From contig NC_082409.1 of the NCBI RefSeq assembly GCF_004011695.2, positions 1,550,001 to 1,614,000 on the forward strand: a stretch of DNA of 64,000 bases, given 5' to 3'. The notes below the pieces were generated by a model. The model ran no database searches. It was not told where the DNA came from and worked only from the letters and a program-made list of their open reading frames with translations. The first letter of the stretch is position 1, and every line of letters begins with the position of its first letter. Positions 43,880 to 54,658 of this stretch are shown here, one piece after another. Source of the DNA: Ascochyta rabiei (lineage: Eukaryota; Ascomycota; Dothideomycetes; Pleosporales; Didymellaceae). A program made the position numbers and the translations under genes.

Positions 43880-46213
43880 ATGGCATCCTCAATCCTTGGA
43901 AATCTCACCGAAAAGGCCAAGAACATGACTGGCGAACAGAACAAGAAAATTGCTCAATTGAGCGCAGATACCAAAGACGTTCACGATGAGAGCCACAGGA
44001 TAACAAGTGACTACGGTGTCAAGCAGAACGACACTGACCACTGGCTGGCCGCTGTCAGCGAGGACAAGCAGGGCCCTCAGCTTCTGGAGGATCCTTTCGG
44101 TCGCGAGAAGGTACTTCCAACACTTCTACATAGAGTGGCAAAAGATTAACATGCACAGATCCACCGCTTCGACCACGAGCGTATCCCCGAGCGAGTTGTC
44201 CACGCACGAGGCGCTGGTGCCTTCGGAAAGTTTACCCTCAACGAGTCCGCGGCAGACGTCAGCAAGGCTGGCATTCTGACTGACACCTCCCGCGAGACCC
44301 CAGTCTTCGTTCGATTCTCCACCGTTCTTGGAAGCCGTGGTTCAGCAGACACAGTCCGTGATGTTCGTGGATTCGCTGTCAAATTCTACACTGAGGAAGG
44401 TAACTGGGACCTTGTGGGTAATAACATACCTGTATTCTTTATCCAGGATGCCATGAAGTTTCCTGACGTGATTCATGCTGGCAAGCCTGAGCCTGACTCT
44501 GAGATTCCTCAGGCTCAGTCCGCACATAACGTAAGTAGAGGAGTAGAAGAGTCATACGTCCCCCGTTACATTCTTTTACTAATTCTCGCTTAGAACTTCT
44601 GGGATTTCCAATATCTTCATCCCGAGACCACTCACATGCACCTCTGGACCATGTCTGACCGCTCTATTCCTCGATCGTACCGTATGATGCAGGGTTTCGG
44701 CGTCAATACCTTCACGCTTGTGAATGACAAGGGCGAGAGGCACTTTGTCAAGTTTCACTTCACTCCCGAGCTGGGTGTTCACAGTTTTGTCTGGGATGAG
44801 GCCCTCAAGATTGCTGGACAGGACCCTGATTTCCATCGCAAGGATCTGTGGCAAGCCATCGAGGCTGGCTCCTACCCCAAGTGGAAGTTCGGTATTCAGA
44901 CCATCAAAGAGGGCGAGGAGGACCAGTTTGATTTTGACATCCTCGACGCTACGAAGCTCTGGCCTGAGGAACTAGTCCCCATCAGATACATTGGTCAACT
45001 TGAGCTGAACAGGAACCCTGACGAATACTTCACACAGACGGAGCAGGTTGCGTTCTGCACATCACACGTTGTTCCCGGCATCGGCTTCAGTGACGACCCG
45101 CTTCTGCAAGGCCGCAACTTCTCTTATCACGACACTCAGCTGTCGCGACTGGGAGTTAACTGGCAGGAGCTTCCTATCAACAAGCCTGTGTGCCCCGTCA
45201 TGAACTTCAACCGCGACGGTGCCATGCGCCATACCATCACAAAAGGCAAGGTCAACTACTGGCCCAACCGTTACGAGAAGGTACCACCTGCTACTGAGCA
45301 GGAGGGTGCTTATATTGATTACCCAGCTAAGGTTGCGGGTATCAAGCAGCGTCTTCACAGTAAGAAGTTCAAGGATCACAAAAACCAGGCTGAGCTGTTC
45401 TACAACTCCATGTCGGAGCCCGAGCAGAGCCATATCAAGGCTGCTTTCGCTTTCGAGCTCGACCACTGCGACGACCCTGTAGTCTACAAGCGTATGATTG
45501 AGCGTATTGTCGAGATCGATCTTGAGCTGGCGCAGGGCGTCGCTGAGATGGTCGGTGCCGACATTCCTCAAGAGGCTACTCGTCAGAAGCACAACAAGAA
45601 AGCCAAGGGCTTGTCTCAGATGGACTTCTTGCCAAGTACACCTACCATTGCTACGCGCATGGTTGCCATTCTGATCGCGGACGGCTACGACAAGGTCGCA
45701 TACAACGGCATCAAGGCAGCCTTGACTGCTCAGGGTGCTTTGCCGTTCACCATCAGCCCAAGGAGGAACAAGATCTTTGCTGAAGGTGAGGACAAGACCG
45801 GTGATGGTGTTGTCGCTGACCATCACCTTGAGGGCCAGCGCTCAACCATGTACGATAGTATCTTTATCCCCGGTGGCGAGAAGTCTGTTGCTACCCTGAG
45901 CAAGAGTGGACGTGCTATTCACTGGGTCCGTGAAGCATTTGGTCACCTGAAGGCCATCGGTGCTACTGGCGAGGGTGTTGCTTTCGTCAAGCAGTGCGTG
46001 GAGCTTCCCGAGATGGAATTCTCTACAAGCACCGACGTCAAGAACAGCTATGGTGTTGTTACAGCCGCCAAAGTCTCGCCTGATGGTTTCACTGAGGCCG
46101 TTAAGATGGCTAAGGAGGCTGCTGACTTCGTCGGTCAGTACACTTATGCCATCTCGTGCCACAAGAACTTCGAGCGTGAGATTGCCGGCTTGAGCACTTT
46201 GGTTGCATACTAG
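43880..46213 (+). CDS. catA: Large-subunit catalase (CatA-type)
   Basis: Three exons (43880-44110, 44159-44530, 44594-46213), all phase 0, give 740 aa. The start MASSILGNL is the natural one; a further in-frame ATG 72 bases upstream gives an atypical extension. Catalytic His92 sits in [21 protein letters not shown], the distal Asn in [17 protein letters not shown], and the proximal haem Tyr379 in [14 protein letters not shown]. From about residue 545 the C-terminal domain of large catalases (DJ-1/PfpI-like; [37 protein letters not shown]) follows. There is no signal peptide, as in the conidial CatA of Aspergillus, so an intracellular, spore or stress role is likely. It converts H2O2 to water and oxygen. 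All active-site residues are intact. Confidence 0.95.
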
Positions 46214-46491
46214 ATTGGAGGATACCCCGGGCACAAATTGCCCTTTAAGTAATGATATTCAAATTGATTAAATTGTTGCAAATTCAAACAAAAGGCTTCG
46301 TCGTAGTTTGCACATGTAGTCTGCAGTAATTCGCCGAAAAGAGCTGACAGTCGCAGATATCGCCTTCGCCTACGGCTTACTATTTGTTCACCTTCACTTT
46401 CACCTTCACCTTTCAGAGATGGCGTATAAAGCACCACGTTCGCATCTTCGACCTCCAACAGCACAGCACACTTTGTGCAAACGACCTAACA

Positions 46492-47217
46492 ATGCTTTTC
46501 AATGCACCGCAAGAATTCGGTCAGCCACTCCTTCTTGAGGACTACGTCAACATCCAACAGCCAGTTACCACCTCCTCTCTGTCGCTCTGCGCAGTCTGTC
46601 ACATCACCGCCTCGTCCCAACGCTGCAGCAACTGCAAGAATATCCACTACTGCTCCTCGCAATGTCAAACATGCGACTGGCCACAACACAAGCTCTTGTG
46701 CAAGCAGTTCGTGTCCTCGCAAGACGCGCGTCCGTCTCTTTCACACCGCCGCGCTCTCTACCTGCCGGACAAATCCTCCAAGCTCTCCTTCACATGGCTG
46801 CAGTACGGCAACAATGGCTATCCACTCGACCGACAAAAGCTCTTCCCCGACACGCCTATCGCTGAGCTGAAAACTATCGCCTTTTACAGCCGTTTCTTGC
46901 CCTACTGGATCCAAATCTCATATGACAGCAACCCTCATGGCCGTTCCCTCAACAAGAACGAGTGCGCTGAGCGACTGCTCAATACAACATCCGGAGCTTC
47001 GAAGTGGAGTGGGCCGCTGGTGGTGCTGGTGTATAGTGCGGAGGAGGGTCTGGAGAAGCCAGCGCTGGATGTTGATACGAGCGTGTTGGGACCGTTGGTG
47101 AATTATCTGAGGTTGAGGTCTGAATACGAGGGGCCGGTGTTTGTAGAGCAGCCGCAGGAGCAATGGGAGGGGACAGAGTTATTGAGGATACTAGGCGAAG
47201 AGGGGGAACAGCGGTAG
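46492..47217 (+). CDS. MYND zinc-finger protein
   Basis: Intronless, 241 aa from MLFNAPQEFG. The MYND finger has all eight ligands: C33, C36, C45, C48, C54, C58, H66 and C70 (LCAVCHITASSQRCSNCKN...YCSSQCQ...HKLLC). The rest (LSHRRALYLPDKSSKLSFTWLQY, later WSGPLVVLVYSAEEG) is a C-terminal region I cannot assign. MYND domains bind proline-rich peptides, so this is a protein-interaction protein; partners unknown. It starts ~280 bp after the catalase stop, so its promoter is short. Confidence 0.85.
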   Translation: MLFNAPQEFGQPLLLEDYVNIQQPVTTSSLSLCAVCHITASSQRCSNCKNIHYCSSQCQTCDWPQHKLLCKQFVSSQDARPSLSHRRALYLPDKSSKLSFTWLQYGNNGYPLDRQKLFPDTPIAELKTIAFYSRFLPYWIQISYDSNPHGRSLNKNECAERLLNTTSGASKWSGPLVVLVYSAEEGLEKPALDVDTSVLGPLVNYLRLRSEYEGPVFVEQPQEQWEGTELLRILGEEGEQR

Positions 47218-47525
47218 CCCTCGCGTCGCAGAAAAAGCTGGCTATAACCCAACAGTCCTAGATGATGCAGGAGGTATTCAATGCTGTTCTCCAAGTCACC
47301 TCTAACCCCGAAAGACATTTCAAGACGTCAGCAATCTCTATTGAAGCTGCAAAATGGAAACGATTACGCGGGAAGCTTCCATCAACACTACTTAAAGGGC
47401 TACCGCTGAGAAGATGAATGAATGGAACAAAAAAAGTTTGCTTCGCGGGAGATGGTCTGCTGGTAGATAGAGAGTGGCGCGTGGCTTGGAGAGGACGTGA
47501 CCAATGTTGGCAGTACAAGGGATGG
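47218..47525. other. Short intergenic region between convergent genes
   Basis: 308 bp containing two 3' ends. Nothing recognised. Confidence 0.5.
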
Positions 47526-48719
47526 TTATTGACAATCCTGGGCTACTTGGTCATATAATCTGATGTTCTCTTCCAGAGAGAAGACCCACGGTTCTTGCCC
47601 CCTCGCATTATTGGACTTCGTACGTTCCCATCCTGTCAGTACATCGTCGCTAAGGTCCAGACCTTCTTTCTCAAGCCAGCGTCTGCGGAATTCGGCCATG
47701 ACACTCGTCTTTTGCTGCATGCACTTCGACTTTGTGATGATTCGCGCCGCTCTGATGAGTTTTTCGGACGCGCCTCCAGGTGGTATCATGGATCTCGTCT
47801 TCTCTTTGAAGAGCATATACCAGTCCAGGAACAAATTCTCGTTGCCAAGCGAAAGATCCTTTTCTGCCGTCTCAAACGCGAATGGGAAGAATCCAGCTCT
47901 GTGGCAGTCAACGAGACCAACCAATTCGTAGTTGGTAGAACCGTCCTCCGCCATAATAGCTTGCACTGAAATGTTCCTTGGCTCAATGTCGTTGTGTGAT
48001 AGTACAATGTTTCTGCCAAGGCTGTCGATATCTTCGTTGGTAAGAAGCACTTGCCCCAGCTCCGGTAATGATGAGTGAATGAGTAAGCCGCTTGCATTCT
48101 CGACAATATCAGAGGTAGGAGACCTCCTCAACTGATTCTTCTCGACGAGATGCGTGAGAAATTCTCGAATGTTTTTCGAATAACCGCTCCTTGGTCCTCC
48201 GATACATATCCCACCATCACTGTTTACGAACGGAGTGTCTGCTAAAAGCTCCTTAACGACAGGATCCGTGCTCTTTAGTGTGTGGACCTGCTTAGCCGCC
48301 ATAACGATTGCATCCACTAGCGACTCTTTCTGCTCAGTCAACAGAGAGGGCCAGACCTTTTCCAAAGTCACAGTTCCTGTCAAATACCTGGCCACCGTGT
48401 ATTCCACATCTCTTCCGTCAGAGGTCAAAGCCTTCTTGCAAGTGAAAGTTTCTGGCACAAGTCCTGGGAACTGATGATTGGCAGCTCTTCCAAGAGCCGT
48501 GACGACTTCGAGTACTGGCACGTCGTCGAAGATTTGCATGTAAACTATTAGATCCATGGGCCAATCTTTGCATGGCTGCGTGTCGAATTGTGCCCTGAAC
48601 TTGCATGTATCGAATGTTTTGGCGAGGATGGTAACCGAGACTGGTTTGGCATGGGGGAAGACTGCCGAGAGAATGGCATTGTCAGGTTCGAGATCTTGAC
48701 CCATTGTTCGTTTGTTCAA
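47526..48719 (-). CDS. APH-like kinase-fold protein
   Basis: Intronless, up to 397 aa; a second ATG five codons in (MGQDLEPDNAIL) is an equally good start. The catalytic loop is LSHNDIEPRNISVQ with H242, D244 and N249, and the metal-binding segment is LVGLVDCHRAGFFPF with D271, where the usual 'DWE' reads 'DCH'. The N-lobe has VEYTVARYLTGTVTLEKVWPSL as hinge region. This places it in the fungal aminoglycoside-phosphotransferase-like family PF01636, often annotated 'phosphotransferase enzyme family', with unknown substrate. It is clearly different from the 711 aa APH protein at 18-20 kb. Frame and motifs argue for a functional gene. Confidence 0.78.
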   Translation of the reverse strand: MNKRTMGQDLEPDNAILSAVFPHAKPVSVTILAKTFDTCKFRAQFDTQPCKDWPMDLIVYMQIFDDVPVLEVVTALGRAANHQFPGLVPETFTCKKALTSDGRDVEYTVARYLTGTVTLEKVWPSLLTEQKESLVDAIVMAAKQVHTLKSTDPVVKELLADTPFVNSDGGICIGGPRSGYSKNIREFLTHLVEKNQLRRSPTSDIVENASGLLIHSSLPELGQVLLTNEDIDSLGRNIVLSHNDIEPRNISVQAIMAEDGSTNYELVGLVDCHRAGFFPFAFETAEKDLSLGNENLFLDWYMLFKEKTRSMIPPGGASEKLIRAARIITKSKCMQQKTSVMAEFRRRWLEKEGLDLSDDVLTGWERTKSNNARGQEPWVFSLEENIRLYDQVAQDCQ

Positions 48720-49754
48720 GCGATGAGGGATTTAGAGACATGCTGCAACTATATTCGATTTTTGAGTCAAGGCCGAAGAAGGACGAGGGATAGGGAACGA
48801 GATCAGACCACTTTCGCAAGCAGGCTTGCGCTATTGAAGTCCAGACCAACGCCTGATTGGACCAACATCCCTTCATAAGGAAACACCGGATGTGCCCGAT
48901 CTGCCGTGTCAAGATCTGGAGTCACGGCATGGAGCCCCTGTAAAGATCCTCGGCTTTCGATCCCTGATCAACTGTTGTTGATGTTGCGCCAGCCCTCAAT
49001 TCTAATCCCTAATCTCGTTCAGTACCTCGATAGCAGTTATACACCAATTAACAGCAATAGATGCTCAGCACTTTAGTCGCATTGTGACCGCTGATGGTGG
49101 TCAAACTCGCAAAGATCGCTGCGTTGTAAAGGTAGGTGGCGTTCTTAGAATAAGCAAACCCGAGCCAGCCTTGCTCCAATCCGAGGATCTCCCACAGATA
49201 CGTTGGACCGTGCAGTCATCTCATTTCGAATCCTTTAGCAATAGCGCACTCTTGGCATCCTGGGTTGTCGTGCGCCTCACATTTACGAAGCTGATCCAAA
49301 TTGAAATTAGGGCGCATGCAATAGACGGCCGCGACATGATGAGAGGAACTCACGGGATGAAGTGGACATTGTTTCAGCATGCCTGTGTAACGACAGCTTT
49401 CTGGCCTAGATCGAATATGTGCCGAATGGACGCGAACGCCGATCCTAGTCGCAACATGCACAATGACTCGGGACATCGCGATTGCCCGATCCTTGCTGAC
49501 TCTGCCGTAAAGGCTAAGATCTATCACCAGCTCTGTAAAAGCGGCGGGCCTTGCTAAGGGCTATATTATCTGTTGATGTTGGTTATGGAGGGCCGAAAGA
49601 AGCAGTCATGGAACACTGTTTGATGCATGGGGGGTTCCCACTTTGACCGAAGTGACGGTTGGAAGGAATCTTTTGTTGTTTAGAGCTCAGCAAAAAGGCA
49701 GGGCGGGATGATATACCACATCCAGAGTACCAGAGCCAATAGAGATAGTTCTTT
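48720..49754. other. Intergenic region
   Basis: About 1 kb. The frame 49084-49557 (+) has no domain or homologue I recognise. It includes the promoter of the APH-like gene. Confidence 0.45.
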
Positions 49755-50776
49755 CTAGCACAGGTTCCCTATCTGGGCAGTCTTCTGCTCATTTTTCCTC
49801 TGTGCTTCAAGTTGATCGTCACTTCCTTGCTCGCTCCTGCTCTCATTCAGACCAGGGACCAACCCCCACGGGCCTTTCCTAATTGCGTCTCCTTTTTTCT
49901 TGATCAGAATTCCAATAATTATAGGCCCGATGATCGTACTCAGGATAATCGCCATATAGCGGTGATGAATCCATCAGATGAGACGTAGGAGGTGTTGCTG
50001 TAGCCGATCTCCACGATCAGCAACCCGATCTGTCCTCGCGCGACCATAGCCATCCGAGCAATAGGGCTGATGATAGCGAGCTCTCCAGAGCCGTCTTGCG
50101 AGAGTTCGAGTTTAGACATAAAGCTGTCTTTCCCAAAGGGTGGTTTTCTTCAGTAGTAGACTGTTGCTGAAGCTCCTCGTCCGCTCTCTTCGGGTCGTGC
50201 TCTGCAACCGACCAAATCGGTATTCACGTCCCTACTATGAACTTGCTCACCAGCATAAGCAGGGTGTACACAACGCCTTTCCAGATAGCTTCACCGGTTC
50301 AGAGATCTAGGAAAGGGATGGCAAAGCCAACGCTTGCGAAAAAGACTGGCTCGAGGACATATTTCTGGGGATCTAGATAGTAGTACTCGAATGTGTGCAC
50401 AAAGGTTGGAGACTTATCTCTCTGACGTTCACCCTCTTATCTGCTCATCACAACGAATGGTCCTTCAGAATGCTTAGAGGGGATGTACGTCAGGAAGGCG
50501 CCAGCGAGGAAGGCTCCAAACAAGATCGAAGTGTCAGCATATGAAGCAATCGAGATGAATACCGACTACGATAGGCCCAATTATGCCAGCTCAAATTGCT
50601 TTCGATAACATATATTCCGCGAGCCCTAAGAATGTAACGAACGAGATGAGAATCAAAATACCAACAACTGGAGGTAGTGTTAGCTCGCCTGGGTTACTTC
50701 TGAAAATCTAAACAGACTCACTTGTAGGTTCATAATATTGGAGAAATGGCGATGTGGCGCCAGTCGAAGAGGCCAT
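49755..50776 (-). pseudogene. Decayed Na+/H+ (cation/proton) exchanger
   Basis: Starts MASSTGATSPFLQYYEP (50776), the usual short N-terminus of fungal Na+/H+ exchangers. After an apparent intron it reads VGILILISFVTFLGLAEYMLSKAI, an in-frame TGA, then AGIIGPIVVGI. The reading then jumps to a later part of the family (FISIASYADTSILFGAFLAGAFLTYIP), so a central block of membrane helices is missing. Further remnants in shifting frames include KYVLEPVFFASVGFAIPF, WKGVVYTLLMLVSKFIVGT and ISPIARMAMVARGQIGLLIVEIGY (the conserved 'ARGqiGl' region). The last, MAIILSTIIGPIIIGILIKKKG, ends at 49755. At least four stops and frame changes. Clearly non-functional; the family call is based on these fragments. 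Confidence 0.8.
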
Positions 50777-51272
50777 ACTGCACGTGTAAATGGTATAATG
50801 TTCTGGCTCGTTGCTGCTTCTTACTGCTTGATAAGCTACTGGGCATGAATCCTTAATGTAGTCCTTGTATGGGCTTGTAGCATTAGTGTCAAATGAGGAG
50901 GAGAGAATGACCGCGCACGACAATATGAGCGTACTTGGCGTTTCTCGAGCATTCAGTGTTAACCACAACACCATGATATGATACCCTGTTATTCCTGCCA
51001 TCTTCTAAGCCATTGATAACGAACGAATGAATCTTAGTCATCGTCGTCACATGTAGGGACTCTGAGAACTCCAACGCTACGAAATTGACAACTACAGGTG
51101 GCAGTTTCAATATGCGTTCAAGAAACACTTCACAAGTGTCTTGGCGCGAAGATCCTTAACCCGGACTTTGCGGGCGATAGGCTGTTTTGATGTCATTGTT
51201 CGAAGCGGTAGAGAGCTCTGGACCTTCAATCTTTCGGCATACGTTGGAGCTCCGGAGACGTGCCGCAGAGGC
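50777..51272. other. Intergenic region
   Basis: About 500 bp between the start of the exchanger pseudogene and the stop of uba4. No feature seen. Confidence 0.45.
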
Positions 51273-52957
51273 TCAATATTCTGGAAAGTCTTGGTCTACG
51301 CTCTCCTTCCAAGCTCTTAAACCTCCACGAATATCTCCGATGTACCTTTTGCCTTTGTAATCCAGTCCCAGCTCTTTCATTTTCTTTACAGTCATCTGTG
51401 AATCGTTTCCCATTCGGCACACAACAAAGATTGGCTTGTCAGGTTGCTGCCGGAGGTGTTGCACCCATTTTGGCTCTTCAAGCTCCATGGAGTTATAGCT
51501 GCTACTGCTGGCGTTGATACGAGTCGCAGACACTGCCGAGAAAGGGATATTATAGCTTCCCTCGATATTGCAAAGCTCGAACTGGACCCTCTCTCTGGTG
51601 TCGATGAGGATATGACTGTCCTTGCTCGATACGGTACCCGTGAACGGATTAACTCCCGAGCGAAGCTTCGCGTAATTCTCGGCAGATATACGTTCCTGTG
51701 GGCTGAGTGCATCTACGGGGTTGATACTCCCGCAAAAGTGCACATAGTCCAGGCTTCCTGAGTTCAATGCTTCGGGTGTGACTGTGCATTGCGCTGAGCA
51801 TGCTGCACACTTCGGTTTCCGTGTACGCAAACGTATGGACCGGAACATAGGATTGGAATAAGCGGAAAAAAGTAGCAGACTTGGTGGTTCTGCCTGCACT
51901 GACGTTGTTGTGGCAGACTTTTGAGTCAGAACCTTAATCGCCTCTAGAGCTTGGAGCACACCCATAACACCCACAACGGGTCCTAAGATACCTCCGTCGC
52001 CACACGAAGTAACGGATTCTGGAGGTGGCGGCTTAGGGAAAATGCATCGGTAGCAGGGGCCACCTCTCACATCACCCACTGGTAGAGGAGGGTTGTTGAG
52101 TACCATAAGTTGGCCGTCAGTACGCAGGGCTGATGCTGACACAAGGGTCTTGCCAAGCAGAACACAGGCGTCCGATATAAGATAGCGTGATGCTGGATTA
52201 TCTGTGCAATCAAGCACTAGGTCATAGTCTTTAAAGGCTGCCAGCACAATGTCTGAGGTAAGGCGATATGTGTACGGTATGAGCTTGACGTTCGGGTTCA
52301 GCCTGGGCGGATGTCAATGCCTGATTGATCGAACTCAGCGTATACGTACGAGTTCAGGGCGACCATGGCACTTTCGACCTTGGTCATGCCTACCCTTGCA
52401 GTAGAATGAAGTATTTGGCGATGGAGGTTGGATTCCTCGACGACATCTCCGTCTATAAGTCCCAGGCTGCCAACTCCTGCTCCTGCAAGATAAGCCGCAG
52501 CTGGACATCCCAGACCACCTACACCTACGATAAGCACTTTAGCTTCCCTTAAGTTGAGTTGCCCTACAATTCACTGCATCAGCTTTGACGGCCTTGTGTA
52601 CAAGTCTTGGACTTTTGCTAACTTACCTTGCAATCCAATCTCAGGCATGATCAGCTGTCTTCCATACCTTTTGTATTCGGTTGGCTCGAGAGGCCATCTT
52701 GTTCTTTCTACCGTGCCGTCGTTCACTACTGGACGCTGTTGGTCTAATATGGCAAAAATTTCTGAGCAGAAGTCATCTGGGACCCCAAGATTCATGTCAT
52801 GGTCGAGAGGGTCATCAGACAACTTCGGTGTCTGCCGCAAACCCCTCTCATGTTGCTGCTGGTTGTTTTCTGCTTCTGCTAATTGTTGTCGTAGATCTCG
52901 CAATGCGGCTTCATGGAATGCTATCTGATGCCGTAATGAATCCACGATCTGAGCCAT
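51273..52957 (-). CDS. uba4: Uba4/MOCS3-type adenylyltransferase and sulfurtransferase
   Basis: Three exons (52627-52957, 52350-52563, 51273-52302) give 524 aa from MAQIVDSL; an in-frame ATG 51 bases upstream is possible. The E1-like domain starts [48 protein letters not shown]. Further on are [22 protein letters not shown], the zinc-site cysteines of PCYRCIFP and KCAACSAQC, and catalytic-loop Cys282 in [17 protein letters not shown]. The C-terminal rhodanese domain has [11 protein letters not shown] with Cys477 as active site. Uba4 activates Urm1 by adenylation and thiocarboxylation for tRNA wobble-uridine thiolation and protein urmylation, and in many species also MoaD for molybdenum cofactor. 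Both enzyme halves look intact. Located in the cytosol. Confidence 0.94.
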
Positions 52958-54658
52958 TGTACGTTTCGTGGGTGCGCTGAGGTTGTAGATGGTATTGGTG
53001 AGGGGCACAGAGCACTATCGATAGCAATGACGCTAGAATGACTCGCTTCCCCTTAAAGATCTTTTTCGATGCTCAACCTAACTCCCCTTCGAACACACAG
53101 ATACGCAAGTGCATGCAATACCGTTGCGTGAACATTGTGATCATTGACCAAAGACTCCTGGAGCTGGAAGATAGCTGCCAAAGCTCCGGCCGTCGACCAC
53201 CTGTCGCATAATTTGATGAGGGAGTCACGCATCATTCAGTATGGGAACGCCCGTACAGTTTCCCAGACCACACAGTCGTGGTGAGGCGCTCGAGGTTGCT
53301 GTTGGCTGCTATAGCTGCGTTCAAGTTGTATGGAAGATGGCCAATGTTTTGCTTAAGAAACAAATGTAGTTTGAGCATCCGCCAGGTCCAGCACTGGACT
53401 CATATGCAAGTCATCGTGCTCCGCGTGACAGAGCGTAGTCACCGTTGTTACTCGAATTGGGCTGCCTTCGACCGCCATAGTAAGCACTTGGGCGAAACCG
53501 TCCCTTTTCGATACGGTAGTCACACCTTTGTTTGAGATGCGCCAATGTGCTGATATCTGATCTGACAATGAAGTGTAGTCAACTAATCCGCCGTGTCCAC
53601 TACAAACGAGTAGGTACGGAGACATGGCATCGGGGACACGGCTTGGCGAACCCCTGCGTTGGGTCTGGATGCCCCGTGAAAGCTGCAAGTCAGATACATT
53701 CGGAGAAGCCGGGTCGAATTCTTCGTTAATCGGCCAACTGAATTTCTACATAGTCGCGAGTTCGCACAGCCTGGTTGCGTTTGGCGATTTTTGTCCTGGT
53801 GATCCAGCCACAGAACGTGCTCACGGAACACTGGGTATGGCTCCCCGCACATGTCCGAAGGCATCGATTTCCTCGTTTCGATATTTTTGCTGAATGGTGC
53901 ACTTGGCTACCAGATATTGTGCCCAGCTGAATGTCTCTAGAGGCAAACAGTCGAACCGAAATCTGACGAAAAAGGGACAGCGTAGTGCACTCGTATTTAG
54001 AACAGTTACACGTAAGATTCCGAGGGGTTGGGACCATCTGCCCGAGCTTGTGCGGGGGATTGACAGACCGTGTGGGTCTTGGAGAACTCATGTCTGCGAT
54101 ACGAAGATCCAATCGCTGATACTGATTCAGTGTGAGACGACCTGCACTGGACTTCGACGTTCATGCCTTGGCCTGCAAGTCTTCGATTCGGTAGACCGTA
54201 CGTAGCGGAACACCCCGCTCAGTGCATGCTTTGTCCAGATTCCAAGCTTTGGTGTGGTCAAAGTCCAGCAGTGTAAAACTCTCTAATCCCGATCAGCCGA
54301 ATAAAAGCTCTACGTAACGGTGAGTGCGCAGGAGGTTGTTTTGCTGGCGCGAGCGTGGAAAGGACAGTGGAGGGAGCTGACACCTTGCCACAGGCTCAAG
54401 TGGGGTCTGGACGCTTCCTACCGTCTGAACTGCCGCTCTTGGGACGCGCTCGCGTCTATGCTAGTAATATGTGGCTAAGGGGCTCAAGGCAGGGTAGGAT
54501 CAAATTATACCTTACACTTGTCGCAATCAGGTGGCAGGCGTACATAACACTTGATACCCCGCCGCCTCCTGCAACCAGACTCATTCGCCCCTCCATAAAC
54601 CTGCCCCTCTTGGACACGACCTGCATCGACTACACCACGTTCCTTTCACAAATACGCG
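52958..54658. other. Intergenic region between uba4 and the HET-domain gene
   Basis: About 1.7 kb, the divergent promoter region of uba4 (-) and the HET gene (+). Frames such as 53726-54112 (-), with a Cys-rich N-terminal part, and 53583-53864 (-) overlap in different frames and are not convincing. Nothing else recognised. Confidence 0.45.

Noticed and set aside
49084..49557. 157-codon frame (+)
   Set aside because: No domain and no splice sites suggesting extension. It overlaps several other frames.
53583..54112. Overlapping minus-strand frames upstream of the HET gene, one Cys-rich
   Set aside because: CNCSKYEC resembles a SET/post-SET-like Cys pattern, but the frames contradict each other and I could not build one coherent gene. 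A decayed gene is possible but not supported.
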